Origin: Ciona savignyi
Lineage: Eukaryota; Chordata; Ascidiacea; Phlebobranchia; Cionidae
NCBI GenBank assembly: GCA_000149265.1
Contig: CH000202.1
Coordinates: 112,514 to 176,513, forward strand
Direction of reading: 5' to 3'
Length of the DNA: 64,000 bases
Below the pieces are notes generated by a model that was given only the letters and a program-made list of their open reading frames with translations, was not told where the DNA came from and made no database searches. The first letter of the stretch is position 1. The number at the start of each line of letters is the position of its first letter. Below, in pieces: positions 22,560 to 33,039 of the stretch. Position numbers and translations under genes: made by a program.

Positions 22560-23866
22560 AACATCAGCAGTCACGTGATCAACAGGATCCGGCGGACAAG
22601 GTGGCTGCAATGTCACTGAAAGACACAGTTGCTTAGCGACCATAGGGAAACCGAACATTTGCGTTGGTCGGATTGATATTTACCAGTTCAACCTCGTCTG
22701 CTAGCGGCGCGCTCTTGTTCGGTCTCGCAAATCGGCTCACAAATACTTTTCCAGGGTTGTTCATCCATGTTGAAAGAGATTCGCCGGTGGTTGATCTTCC
22801 TGAAAATTAATAAACGTTCGTGGGGCGTGGCATTAGTAGCAGTACATACTAAAGATCGAATGGTGTAATGGATGTCGGGCAAAACTGTTTTTTTATTGAG
22901 ACTGACTGCTGCAAACGGCGCGTCTTCAAAACCTGCAAAATAGTTTTCCATATAGTCCCAACAAATTTTTCTGCTTGTCAATTTCCAGCAGGATAATAGA
23001 TACTTGATTTGCTTGACGCAATGCAACGTCTCAACAAAAAACTTTTGAACGCAAACAACTTGTCGAGACAAGTGATCACGGTTCGGGTCGTCATGTCCTT
23101 ACATGGGAAAACAAAGGGAAATCGTGAAAACTCGTCAATGATAATCAATAAATACTTATTGACAGATGCAGAAGAAACGGGACCTTTAAAATCTACGCTC
23201 AGACGCTCCATGGGCTGCGTTGCCTTGATTATGGTTCCCGTATTTGGTCGAAAGAATTGTGGTTCAAGTTCAGCACATACCTTACATTCAGCTGTAACCC
23301 TCCGAACATCCGCAGTGGAGTGTGGCAGGTTCTTTATACGAACAAAGTGTAATTGGCGTGAGACACCAGGAATGACAGGTTATTGTGGAGGTATTCCAGA
23401 TTGTACACGCCGAGGATGAGGAGCAAAATGCTCTCGTAAAAGAGTCTGGGCCAACGTTTTGTTGTCCAGGGCGATACTTCATAACGTATGAAAATGCAGC
23501 CAGCTCCATGCGCCATAGCTGGACTTTTTTATTCTTAATCTTTGATCCATCATAACTGTCGAGCATAATAGGAACGGAACGTTGGTCAGTGATTAGTGTA
23601 AACGTTTGCCTAGAAAGCAAATGCGACCACTTTCGTACTGCTTCTATAACAGCTGTTGCTTTCTTTTCATATGCGGGTAATGAATCTCGCTCCCCTGTAA
23701 GGTACGAGACATGAACGCCACTGGTCGCCCGCCTTGATTCAAAGTAGAAGAAACTGCGACATTCGAAGCGTCACATTCGACAACGAAAGGAGCATGCTCT
23801 TTAATAGATCGAGAATAATTCCAAACACTTTATATGCGCTGTATAAATTCCGCTTGTGGGGGAGCA
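22560..23866 (-). pseudogene. Gypsy-type pol fragment B (RNase H and integrase)
   Basis: Duplicate of fragment A with the same gene order and orientation. The RNase H part (23830-23450) keeps MLDSYDGSKIKNKKVQLWRM. The integrase core (23211-22980) has RLSVDFKGP, IIIDEFSRFPF and MTTRTVITCL. The integrase C-part (22975-22690) has a TNATPHERLL stretch and NMDEQPW. Frame breaks lie between RNase H and integrase and within the catalytic core. It is cut on the low-coordinate side near 22560, so the tail present in A is missing. It moved here by segmental duplication, not by transposition, because its flanks match those of A. Confidence 0.8.
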
Positions 23867-24265
23867 TAAACTTGCTGACAGGGAATGAAACGTTAAAAAG
23901 TATGGTGCAAAGCGAGCTAGTCTTTTAAATCGGGATTCCTGTTTTGGGGACGTCTTAACCACAACTCCAAATTGACACAAAAAGGTGCAAGGAAACATAA
24001 CAATGCAAAATAAGATATGCTGAAGAAAGAATAAGCAAAAGCACAAATATATAAAGGTAGCCATTCGCTACGTGCCTTCTTACATGATGCTGAAAGGCCT
24101 GATACGGACAACGACCTGGCTACTAGAAGGATGAACAGGAATAATGGACGATTTACAAAGCGATGACGTTGATAATCCACACACAGATGCACAGAGCTTT
24201 TAATAACATTAACGTGGACAGAGCAGGGCACGTTAAGACCCGGGCATAAGTCGAAATACCACCTA
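23867..24265. repeat. Block shared with the PRSS23 distal region, plus R3 scrap
   Basis: Copy of 20205-20605, including the short GGGCATAAGTCGAAATACCA fragment of repeat R3 at the end. Confidence 0.75.
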
Positions 24266-24574
24266 GGAGGATAGGATAGTAGGATAGAATATTCATCTTT
24301 ATCCCCGTGATTGGGAAAACCAAGGGGGTTAACACACGGGCTATCGTCGAATCACCTCGCGGCCATCATCGGGCTCCCGAAGCTATTGCAGTGTGTTGTG
24401 TATGATAGACACGTTCCTTCAATTTGATAGAACCCATTAATTCGCTGGGTTCAAGCAATGTCCGTTAAGTGCCTTACCCAAGGACACAACTGACTAGCAA
24501 GCGACCAAGTTTCGCACCTGCTCCCTCTCGATTGAAAGGCGACGCACTTAACCGTTAGACCAACGGGCGGGACA
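24266..24574 (-). repeat. tRNA-derived SINE (S2), full length
   Basis: Paralog of the SINE at 20606-20911, with its own substitutions. Confidence 0.8.
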
Positions 24575-25860
24575 AACCTGCCCGCAGTCGGGATAACGGC
24601 GACATTATAAACGAGTTGAACATTGGAAATCGTTTCGATACGAACACTTTTCATACACGCACTCGTTTCGCAAGAGACTGGTTTCGATCCCACACACATG
24701 ATTGTGTACCCACATGGGATTTTGATCTACGGTTCTGGTGATAGCGGTTCTGGTGTAAATATTGTTAAAACATGATTCAGATATGTCAAAAATGAAATTT
24801 GGTATAAAAAATTTAAGGAATTTCCAGAACGATTTAAAACAATATTTCAACAGTTTACTAATACAGACAGTCGTTTTAACTTGTATTTTTCTAATTGATT
24901 AAATATAATGACACAAATACAAGACTTCAATTAGTCAAGAGATATAATTTTCACTTGGCTAGGCTAGTTATAACTCTCAATAACTTGTAATTTAAAACTA
25001 CAAACACAGAATCAAACAAAGTGGATTTGCGCGGTCATTTAGTTTTAAACAATCATAAATCGTAAACGTCGGATTTGTTTGTATAAAATGGTAAAACACC
25101 GACAAACCCTTGTAAATGTGCTGCAAGATATTATCACCATATTTTATTTCTTTAAACTAAATGCAACAATAGAATGCGACAATATTACTGAAATATAGTT
25201 TGAATTAACTTATAAAACCGGGAATTAAGAGTGAACGCATTAATTTCTCGTGCCGTAGATAGTTGCGGGTTATGCAATATCCTTTCAAGCTGTACACACT
25301 GAAGGCACTGTATACTGTAACCAACATATATCGGTCTACAGGGAAATCATTAAACTACCTTTTAAACCATGGTGTTGCTCAAGAGGAGAAAATTATTTCA
25401 ATTGGCATGATTTAAATACCCATTAATTCACTCAGACGGACACATTATGTCTAATAGGTAAAATTCATTATCTTGGACTGGCAAATCCACTTTCATTTGT
25501 TTAACTTCCAACTAAATAAAATGAAAGAAAATAATAAACATATATATATATACTTACAGTAAGATATATCGACCCATTAAAGTTTTATTGATGTCTATGA
25601 TAATTCATAAATTGCGTCACAACCAAATTACGTCACAATGTTGGGTTGTTTTACAATGTCGATACCCGACCGCGTGTTAGAACATGCTTTCTTTTTGATT
25701 TATTCACCGTACAGACTGTAGCGTCGTATTTTTATCTGACACCGTATTTTTCCGTCCAGGTTTTAAAGCAAAATTTGAGAGTGTAATGTTTAATATTTTA
25801 TTTGTATACCCGTCAATTGCTGATTTTGGTCCCTTAATTTTAAATTATACAAAAAACCGT
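24575..25860. repeat. Duplicated segment leading to the minisatellite, copy 1
   Basis: Collinear with 39590-40790 up to the start of the 37-bp array. Contains a TA microsatellite near 25541. No gene recognised. Confidence 0.7.
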
Positions 25861-26290
25861 ATCTCATCCGTATCGTCCCCGTATCTTCTCCACAACTGTA
25901 CCGTATCGTCCCAAAAACCTTCCGTTCCGTATCATTTCTGTATCGTCCACGTAACGTCCACGTATCGTCCCCACATCTTCTTTACAATTGAATCGTCCCT
26001 GCAACCTTCCGTTCCGTATCATTTCCGTATCGTCCCCGTAACGTCCACGTATCGTCCCCACATCTTCTCTACAATTGTATCGTTCCTGCAACCTTCTGTT
26101 CCGTAACATTTCCGTATCGTCCCAACAACCTTCCGTTCCGTATCATTTCTGTATCGTCCCCGTAACGTCCACGTATCGTCCCCTTCTTTACAATTATCTT
26201 CTTTACAATTGTACCGTGTCGTCCCTGCAACCTTCCGTTCCGTATCATCCCGTATCGTCCCCGCAACCTTCCGTTCCGTATCAACCCTGA
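25861..26290 (+). repeat. 37-bp minisatellite, short allele-like copy
   Basis: About a dozen irregular units built from CCGTATCGTCCC and AACCTTCCGTTCCGTATCAT, mixed with CTTCTTTACAATTGTA and CGTAACGTCCACGTATCG variants. The same flanks enclose the long array at 40790-44025. Confidence 0.85.
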
Positions 26291-26842
26291 TCGACAATTA
26301 TAATTAGAGGACACAAACTGTCTGTTCATTAATCTATACGAGTTATGTTTAAACCAAAGCAACCCCGTTACTTCACCCACGGAAGTAACAACTACTCTTA
26401 TAAAAAAATGGTCCTAGTGACAAGTCCATTATGGGTTCAAAACTTCTGGCAATAAAATAAAAAAGATAATTTCTATGGTTTATTTAATGGTTATATATTT
26501 TCATATTTTTCAGTTAGATAACAACATTGCTTTTACCGGTAATAGATTTACTATGACCTGTGATTTTTTTGTATCAAATGAAGATATAGTCTTTACAATA
26601 ATGATTTCGACGAATTATTGCCTTGTGATTGTACATATAACAACAGTATTGATTTCCACCATTCTAAAAAACGAGTTAAGTAATCAAAATAAGAAGAAAT
26701 ACATTTCAAAATTACAAAAAAAATGTTGTTCGGCAATAAATTCAAGCGCTCCATTGAATATACACATCTTGTTTAAAAATCCAGCAAAGATAAGAGTGCT
26801 TATGTCTTCCATTTATGTGATTTGTAACGAAACATTCAACAG

Positions 26843-27228
26843 ATGAATAAGTTTATTATACTACATGTCTCCGCACTTGTGCTGCTTGCTGCCACTGAAA
26901 ACGGTTACGCTCGGTTCGTTCGTCATTGCAGCTACATTCGCCGCTTTCGTCGTCGATTCAACCAACATGAAAGAATGCCAGGTAAAAGAGAAAAGCCATT
27001 ATTAAGCCAGATAATGTGTTGATAAAAATATTATAACTTTTGTTTTATACCCTTGATTAGGAAAATGCAAAGGTAGATTAACTCTGTACAAATTGTACAG
27101 ATGATTGTAATAAATGTTTAACAAATAATTAACTTAATGTTTAACAAATAATTTAATAATTTACGGTTTCAGAAATGGATTTCAGCAGCTCAACATTGGA
27201 TGAAGTTATAGGTGCAACGCAACAGTAA
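26843..27228 (+). CDS. Small secreted cationic peptide, antimicrobial-like precursor
   Basis: Two exons, 26843-26981 and 27173-27228. The donor is CCAG|GTAAAA and the acceptor GGTTTCAG|AAATGG. The phase matches (one nucleotide plus two), giving a 64-residue protein ending in TAA. Residues 1-23 form a signal peptide (MNKFIILHVSALVLLAA...), with likely cleavage after Ala23. Residues 24-44 are strongly basic (RHCSYIRRFRRRF), with one Cys. Residues 47-64 are acidic to neutral (EMDFSSSTLDEV). Signal, cationic core and acidic tail is the layout described for Ciona antimicrobial-peptide precursors, but no specific family match can be claimed from sequence alone. It lies 550 bp after the short minisatellite. 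The duplicated locus at 44.3 kb has lost exon 1. Alternatives are another secreted peptide, or a chance structure. Confidence 0.55.
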
Positions 27229-28140
27229 ACGTGTAAATACTTCACACGTCACTGAATTGTCACGCTCTTTTGACAACAACGAGAAAACCGTTTGAACAGC
27301 CTAAGCCCGTTTCTATATGAATGTCGCTTGCTGTATGAGTTACTCCACATATTGAAATACTTATCTTTATTAAGCAAAGTAACTGGCAGATTTAATAGCG
27401 CTTTCGATAAAGAAATGGGCGTGTGTTAAATGTAAATTAATATGGACGAGACAGAATAGAAAATTCTAGGGAGAAATATACAGGTTAAAAGTAAAGCTAA
27501 GCGTAGTGATGGGTGCGGTACAGTGACATATTTTCGCTTCAATACATTTAGGGTAGTCCTAGACGTGTTTGATATTTTTAAACTAAAGGTTCTAGTATTT
27601 GTTTTTATCTTTTCTGGTTAGAGAATTGCGCGCAAACCTGGTACTTAGCTACTTACTATATTCGGTAAGCTTTTTCCTATGGCTGCTTAGTATATGACGT
27701 ATTCCAGCACCCTATGTACATGGTCGCTGCTTCTGTGGCTGTCTTTAAGGTTTTTGACAAAGTAGTTGTTTTGGCGGGATAAGTTTTGAATCCAATATTA
27801 TACTTGTCATTTAATCCCTTTTTTGTATCTATTTTACTATATGAATCCATCGCGTTTTAATAGAATCCATTGATTCACTGAGTCCAGGCAATACCTGTTA
27901 AGTGCTTTAAAAGGGACATAAAATATTAAACCAGAAGGTGTTTGCAGTTTGTTATAATAATTAAACATTTCTACAGTTTTATTACAACCCCAAATCTACC
28001 ATATATGTGTCGTCACCTTTGTTCTAACGAGTCCTTTGTTTAACATTGTGTAACGGAACAAAGTTGTGTTCCATGTGGTAACCGTTGGTTCAAAAAATAA
28101 AGATCTCGATTATAAAAAAACGATTATTATTTACAATGTT
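27229..28140. other. Downstream of the peptide gene, no gene seen
   Basis: 27240-27720 is collinear with 44380-44850, so it belongs to the duplicated segment. The remainder holds only short chance frames. Confidence 0.55.
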
Positions 28141-28390
28141 CTATTATTGTTTTCTTTTTTATAGTTAAACTAACCTGTAAATGTGCGTGAGGTAATCTGA
28201 CGATTGCCCGCGTGATCATACTCACTGAAGATAAATTTGAATATCCTACAAATTACTGTGGAACCCTTTTAGCTTGCTGTAAATACCAGGTTGTTTACTA
28301 CATTCTTAATTTTATTCTGCTGTTTTTTTTTTAGCTTGTGCCTTTCTTCACCAATAATACGTAGTGTAGATTCTTCTGCATTGGTTAACG
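28141..28390. repeat. Segment shared with 52745-53060, with SINE tail
   Basis: Includes an S2 SINE tail scrap (28180-28255) and AGCTTGTGCCTTTCTTCACC up to TTCTGCATTGGT. The second copy lies downstream of K3. Confidence 0.65.
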
Positions 28391-28600
28391 TAGGTGGCGT
28401 TGAACCCCGGGCATACGTTGAAATACCACCTGCCCGAAGTCGGGGTACCGGATTTAGAAGGAGCTGAACATGAAAATCGTTTGCGATACTAACACTTTTG
28501 AAACAAACGCTATGTGCTTTCAAAGGACGAAGTTATATAGCAAGCGAATGGGTTCGATCACACACACATATAGATGTATATGCCACTCTTGCTAATAACG
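28388..28600. repeat. Structured repeat R3 upstream of K2
   Basis: GTAGGTGGCG pairs with CCACCTGC within the element; the rest matches 9700-9890 and 45150-45340, each upstream of a kelch paralog. Confidence 0.65.
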
Positions 28601-28667
28601 CTAGTAGATACGGATTTAAAGCCACACATGTTACTGATTTTTATATAAAGTAAATTAAGTTGAATGT

Positions 28668-28800
28668 TGAGCAAAACCCTCCGGTAGGTAGCGCCAAATC
28701 GCCTTAACAGTAACGAAACTAGATTTTTGTCCAAGGGGAATCCCCAATGTCAAATAAACAGAGGAATCTACTTATTGTGCCATATTCCTTGTAAAGAGAT
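28668..28800. repeat. Conserved upstream element of K2 with GGGGAATCCCC
   Basis: Contains AAAACCCTCCGGTAGGTAGC and the palindrome GGGGAATCCCC at 28735-28745. Copies precede K3 (45430-45550) and K4 (57120-57240). Confidence 0.65.
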
Positions 28801-30026
28801 GATTTTGCAAATTCAACCCATATTAAGTATTATTAAAACCATATTTCTACCAACTTTTATATTTGAAACTAAAACCATATACGAATATATTAAATTTTAA
28901 TACATTAAATAATTAGTCTTGGGTACGAGCTATAATTTACATTTTAACATGAAAAAGGTACATTCATTTTTTTGTGAAAGTCAGAAAGTTAGTATATTCG
29001 CGGCTTATATAAAAATTGTTGCATTTTCCTTGTGTAAACTGGTATCCCCAAAACTTCCTATTTAATCCGTCCCACACATTGCGACATACGTATGACAAGC
29101 TGGCGTTTTGTGTATAAACCTATTGTATTATTTTATTATCGAAAAGGCGTTACGGAATACGGACCAATATAAATCGCCTGCTTGGAGCTCCGAGCATGTT
29201 CAGGCAACCAGTTAAACTTTTTTTTTACTGTATTAGTTTATAAGATACAATAAAGAAACCTTCCGATGCGGAGTCAATCCGGAGTCTAATTAGTTGGAGA
29301 ACGCAGGTCAGATTTAGTGCTAGGTATAAGCACGCAAAACAACCACAAAATAACCTGATTCTCCATAGTTTAAACATCGGATAGGTTAAACTTTAAGCAG
29401 TCAATACGTCCTGATGTTCTTGCTCCAGTATCTGAAATCGAAGAAGAGAAAGATAAATCAGAAAAAATGATGGAATCCAATACATACCCACGGCAGCTGA
29501 TGGAACATTTGAACAGGTAAAGTATTATTGACAATGTTTACAAAGCATCGAAAAGTACAAGTTTTTACCCATAATTTCACTGGATTAAGTTAATGTCCAT
29601 TAAGTGTCCTATATATTGCCGGCTAGCCAATCATAAATGATCCAGTGGTTATGGTGTATGTTCTTCGTTAAACAGAAATTGCTAGAAGGAAAAAATAAAC
29701 ACCATTCCGGTTGAACGGCGATTAGATTTATTTCGTATTTTGTACCAACCCGATTTTTTTACTTGACTAAGTTGAACCCATGATGGGCATGTCACTAAGA
29801 GCAGTATATAAATCGCGATAAACATTCGGCAACACGATCGTTCCACTAACCGATTCTTACTCATAGACAACGCACAAATAAGGAGTACTGTGACTTCACA
29901 ATACACGTCGGTGACGAAGAGTTTCCTGTTCATCAGAATATACTTGCAGCCAGAAGCGAATACTTTAATGTCATGTTTACCTCAAAGGTGGGTGGAGTGT
30001 TCACTACAAGTTAACTTGATAGAAGA

Positions 30027-30362
30027 TGATACGGCACGCGGTAATGGAGTAGACTCACTTGTCTTCGTTGTGATTTATTAAGCGGTTACTAAAGAAAAAA
30101 CAACGTAAATTAGAAGCCATCAAAAACAAATAATATAAAACACTTTTACATTACCACGTCCGTTCCTTAATATTAAATTTAGTCCCAAAATCCTTAGTTT
30201 TCCTTAGGAAACAGAGAGAATAACAGGCTGCGTCCCTGATTGCACCGTAAATGTAAAGAACTTAAAATGCAAACGTTAACTGAGACTCAAGGACAACTCA
30301 TAGAAATCAAAGGTGACAAAATAAGTGAACCATAAAAACGCAACTGCATTGGTGCAGTTACA
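30027..30362 (-). repeat. 3' LTR
   Basis: 336 bp, on the plus strand TGATACGGCACG...GCAGTTACA. It differs from the other LTR by an 8-bp indel and a few substitutions, so the insertion looks recent relative to the flanking duplications. Confidence 0.9.
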
Positions 30363-30599
30363 TGGCTCTCCAAAATTTAAACTGAATTTTCAGTATATAA
30401 AAAACCGCAAATAGTACAGGCGACAAGTTTGAACGAAATTATCAGACACCGCCTTGTACGAAACAACGGTGATCCCTCTGGTTAGTGATCCTTAACGTTG
30501 GCTCCCCGTTCGGGAATCCCCGGTTCCGCCCTTAATCAATAAAACAAGTTTGTAAATCAGCGTGTCTATAACCGAGGGTGTACTCGTTCGTCTGACTCC

Positions 30600-31345
30600 C
30601 AAATATTTCCCGGATTTGTAATCTTGTTTCCGACAGTCTTTATTCGACTTCATCAATTTAATATTTTCTCCTTTTTTCCTATTTTTCCATGGCAGAAAGC
30701 TTGTCAGTGTTACTCTCCTGCGTCCTGGTGCTGCCCGCCCCCCTTTCTCCAAATCTTTAATAAGAAAGAGAATCCAACCTGTACATAGAGTCGGAGTCTC
30801 CATTTGGACAACTCCAGAACCATCTGTATTTCTTCTCTTCCATTGCTTGGATGTAATGCTTGCAAACAATGTCGGGTTTTGTCGCTAATTTGTTTCTGTC
30901 GTAGTGTTTCTTTTCCACTACTTCCTTTAACTTGTTTACGACCCAATTGACCTTGACCATTGTATCATTATCTAATTCATCGCTTTTCCCATCCGCGTAC
31001 AAACTTATTTTCACTACCTTGTGTTCCACGGTCAAATCGTGAGAGAATTTGCATTTGTCCGCTTTCCCACACAAACCTTGCTTGAAGAAAGCGCAGAGGA
31101 CGGACTTTGGGTCTGCTCCTATGTCAACTTTATTCTGAAAAACAACAACAGGTTTTAATAAACTGTCCATCTCTTCTCTAGTTTTCTTTTTCTCTTCTAA
31201 TCTCGGTTGCTCAATCTTCCTTGCATTGAGATCGCCCCAGACTTGACTTGCTGATGATTTACATGTTTCACTAACTTTGGTTGTTTCTGTCCTTTCTTGT
31301 TTTTTATTCGGAATGTTTTGTCCTTTACGATTTTCTTCGGGTTTG
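30600..31345 (-). pseudogene. Captured ZC3H15 (DFRP1)-like coding segment
   Basis: Collinear, intronless similarity to ZC3H15, the partner of the GTPase DRG1, on the element's coding strand. From high to low coordinate: KTFRIKNKKGQKQPKLVKHV (frame shifted against gag, about 31320-31260); EEKKKTREEMDSLLKPVV, then GADPKSVLCAFFKQGLCG and DKCKFSHDL, which form the first CCCH finger (C-x7-C-x5-C-x3-H, in the gag frame); KLKEVVEKKH; IVCKHYIQAMEEKKY...WFWSCP; then in a further frame VTLTSFLPWKNRKKGENIKL and a KADFKAGK-like end (about 30720-30600). The second CCCH finger has lost two ligands: Ser where Cys and Leu where His stand in the family. A Lys-rich stretch after it is deleted. I compare with the family from memory; an alignment would settle the exact ends. 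Confidence 0.85.
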
Positions 31346-32658
31346 ATCGTCCGTCTAAAATTCCGTAAAATACCGTAAACATGCAAAGGGGTAAGATGTG
31401 ATCTACGGCAGATGGTACACGTTGCTCGGTTAGTGCATTTCCTTGCAATATGCTCATTACTGGAGCCACATCCGTAACAAAGTCCGCTCGTTCGTAAAAA
31501 GTATCGTCTATTCATCAAATTTCTTTTCATAAACGCGTCACATTCGTTTAAACCATGGGTGTTGCTGTGACAGTATGTGCAAAAATATGACCGGGTTACC
31601 TTCTGGGGATTGTCCATACTTTCTCTTGATCGGATATGAAAGGACCTCGTCGATCTCTTGTAAGCGTTTCCTCGTCGGTCTAAAGCGGAGCCAATTTCTT
31701 GTAGTTCAGGGATGTTCTCCCTTTCCGATTGTAGAGCGATAAACTCTGCTAATTTTTCAAAGGGTGGGTAATTGTTTTTATTGTCCAATTTATACTCGAG
31801 TACCACGTCTCGCCACCTATTAGAAATAAACTGAGGTAATCGGGCAACGATTTTGGCACTTTCCGTGGCGTAGTCCAACACGCCTAACTGGGGGATTTGT
31901 CTTTTTGCAGCAACGATTTGATTCAGAAAGTCTGAAAAGCGCCTTATACCTTTAGCGTCACTTGCTTGGATTTTGGGCCATGCATATAGTTTATTGGTAA
32001 ATGAATTGCTGACCAAACTGTTGTTTCCATACCTTTCTTTTAGTTTGGTTCTGGCTACCTGGTACGCTTCGTCCGACTGGAGCAGGAAGAATCCGTCAAC
32101 CACCGACTTCGGTTCACCTGATAAAAACTGTTGCAAAAGATTAAGTTTATGAGCAGCGCTGGTTGTTTGTGTGTCGACTAACGCTGTGAACGCAGTTTCC
32201 CAAGCCGGAAATTGTAGCGGGTCACCGTCGAACACTTCGATTTTAACAGGCAGGGTGTAGTTGGCGCTTCCCATTGATCTCCGGTTAGATTTCTCCGCCG
32301 AGCCACATTGTTGCAATCGATCGAGTGCGCGCTCGGCTTTTAAAGTTGCTTCGTTAACAATGTCTTGTAAACGCAACGCTTTCTCGGACCACTTATCCTG
32401 CAGGGACGTGGAACATGTTTCCTTCCTCTCCATATATAGTTTTCTAAAGTTGTGTTTGGCCTTGAACAACTCCGTTACAGCTTGTTGGATCGGTCTTCGT
32501 TCGTCCGACACTATTGCACATTCCGTGACCTCATCCACATCACATAATAAATAGTTCTCCGCGTCTAACAAGTCTCCGTCGAACATTGATTCCCCTCGAA
32601 CCATCACGTTAAAATCTAGCTTATCTAATTTAACTTCGGGCGCACTCGAGGTTTCCAT
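30757..32658 (-). CDS. Gag fused in frame to captured ZC3H15 segment
   Basis: An open frame of about 633 residues from the ATG at 32658. Residues 138-300 match the Pao-type gag domain DUF1759 (IEVFDGDPLQFPAWETAF, KLNLLQQFLSGEPKSVVDGF, KLKERYG). Residues 360-426 hold zinc-binding motifs CTYCHSNTHGLNEC (CCHC), CYGCGSSNEHIARKC and CTICRRSHLTPLH. From about residue 437 the frame enters the captured gene: about 40 residues in a shifted register, then true ZC3H15 register including one intact CCCH finger, ending at SLSY and a stop. Codons upstream of the ATG are open but lack Met. Gag assembles the particle and binds RNA; what the appended finger would do is unknown. Confidence 0.8.
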   Translation of the reverse strand: METSSAPEVKLDKLDFNVMVRGESMFDGDLLDAENYLLCDVDEVTECAIVSDERRPIQQAVTELFKAKHNFRKLYMERKETCSTSLQDKWSEKALRLQDIVNEATLKAERALDRLQQCGSAEKSNRRSMGSANYTLPVKIEVFDGDPLQFPAWETAFTALVDTQTTSAAHKLNLLQQFLSGEPKSVVDGFFLLQSDEAYQVARTKLKERYGNNSLVSNSFTNKLYAWPKIQASDAKGIRRFSDFLNQIVAAKRQIPQLGVLDYATESAKIVARLPQFISNRWRDVVLEYKLDNKNNYPPFEKLAEFIALQSERENIPELQEIGSALDRRGNAYKRSTRSFHIRSRESMDNPQKVTRSYFCTYCHSNTHGLNECDAFMKRNLMNRRYFLRTSGLCYGCGSSNEHIARKCTNRATCTICRRSHLTPLHVYGILRNFRRTIKPEENRKGQNIPNKKQERTETTKVSETCKSSASQVWGDLNARKIEQPRLEEKKKTREEMDSLLKPVVVFQNKVDIGADPKSVLCAFFKQGLCGKADKCKFSHDLTVEHKVVKISLYADGKSDELDNDTMVKVNWVVNKLKEVVEKKHYDRNKLATKPDIVCKHYIQAMEEKKYRWFWSCPNGDSDSMYRLDSLSY

Positions 32659-32711
32659 CACTTCCGTGTTTTCTTGGAACCTAATCAACGCCGACGTCGT
32701 TGTAAAGTAAC

Positions 32712-33039
32712 TGTTACGGCACGCGGTAATGGAGTAGACTCACTTGTCTTCGTTGTGATTTATTAAGCGGTTACTAAAGAAAAAACAACGTAAATTAGAA
32801 GCCATCAAAAACAAATAATATAAAACACTTTTACATTACCACGTCCGTTCCTTAATATTAAATTTAGTCCCAAAATCCTTAGTTTTCCTTAGGAAACAGA
32901 GAGAATAACAGGCTGCGTCCCTGATTGCACCGTAAATGAAAAGAACTTAAAATGCAAACGTTAACTGAGACAACTCATAGAAATCAAAGGTGACAAAATA
33001 AGTGAACCATAAAAACGCAACTGCATTGGTGCAGTTACA
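32712..33039 (-). repeat. 5' LTR
   Basis: 328 bp, on the plus strand TGTTACGGCACG...GCAGTTACA, upstream of gag on the minus strand. Expected to hold the promoter. Confidence 0.9.

Larger units (their letters stand above)
30027..33039 (-). mobile_element. BEL/Pao-type LTR retrotransposon carrying a host gene copy
   Basis: 3013 bp, reading on the minus strand, with 5' LTR at 32712-33039 and 3' LTR at 30027-30362. It is flanked by the 5-bp target duplication GAAGA (30022-30026 and 33040-33044). The empty site is seen in paralog K1 near 10841. Internally there is a gag gene with a DUF1759-type domain and zinc knuckles. Instead of protease, reverse transcriptase and integrase there is ZC3H15-like sequence. 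A purine-rich GGAGAG just before the 3' LTR may be the polypurine tract. I found no clear primer-binding site. It must have depended on another element's pol. Confidence 0.85.

Noticed and set aside
23917..24231. Recurrent minus-strand hydrophobic frame (also at 2206, 20142 and 38141)
   Set aside because: It recurs only because the DNA block is repeated. Ends differ between copies and no family match is known to me.
26475..26846. 123-residue plus-strand frame before the peptide gene
   Set aside because: The duplicated copy at 44.0-44.3 kb shows early stops and no coding-like substitution pattern; no domain seen.
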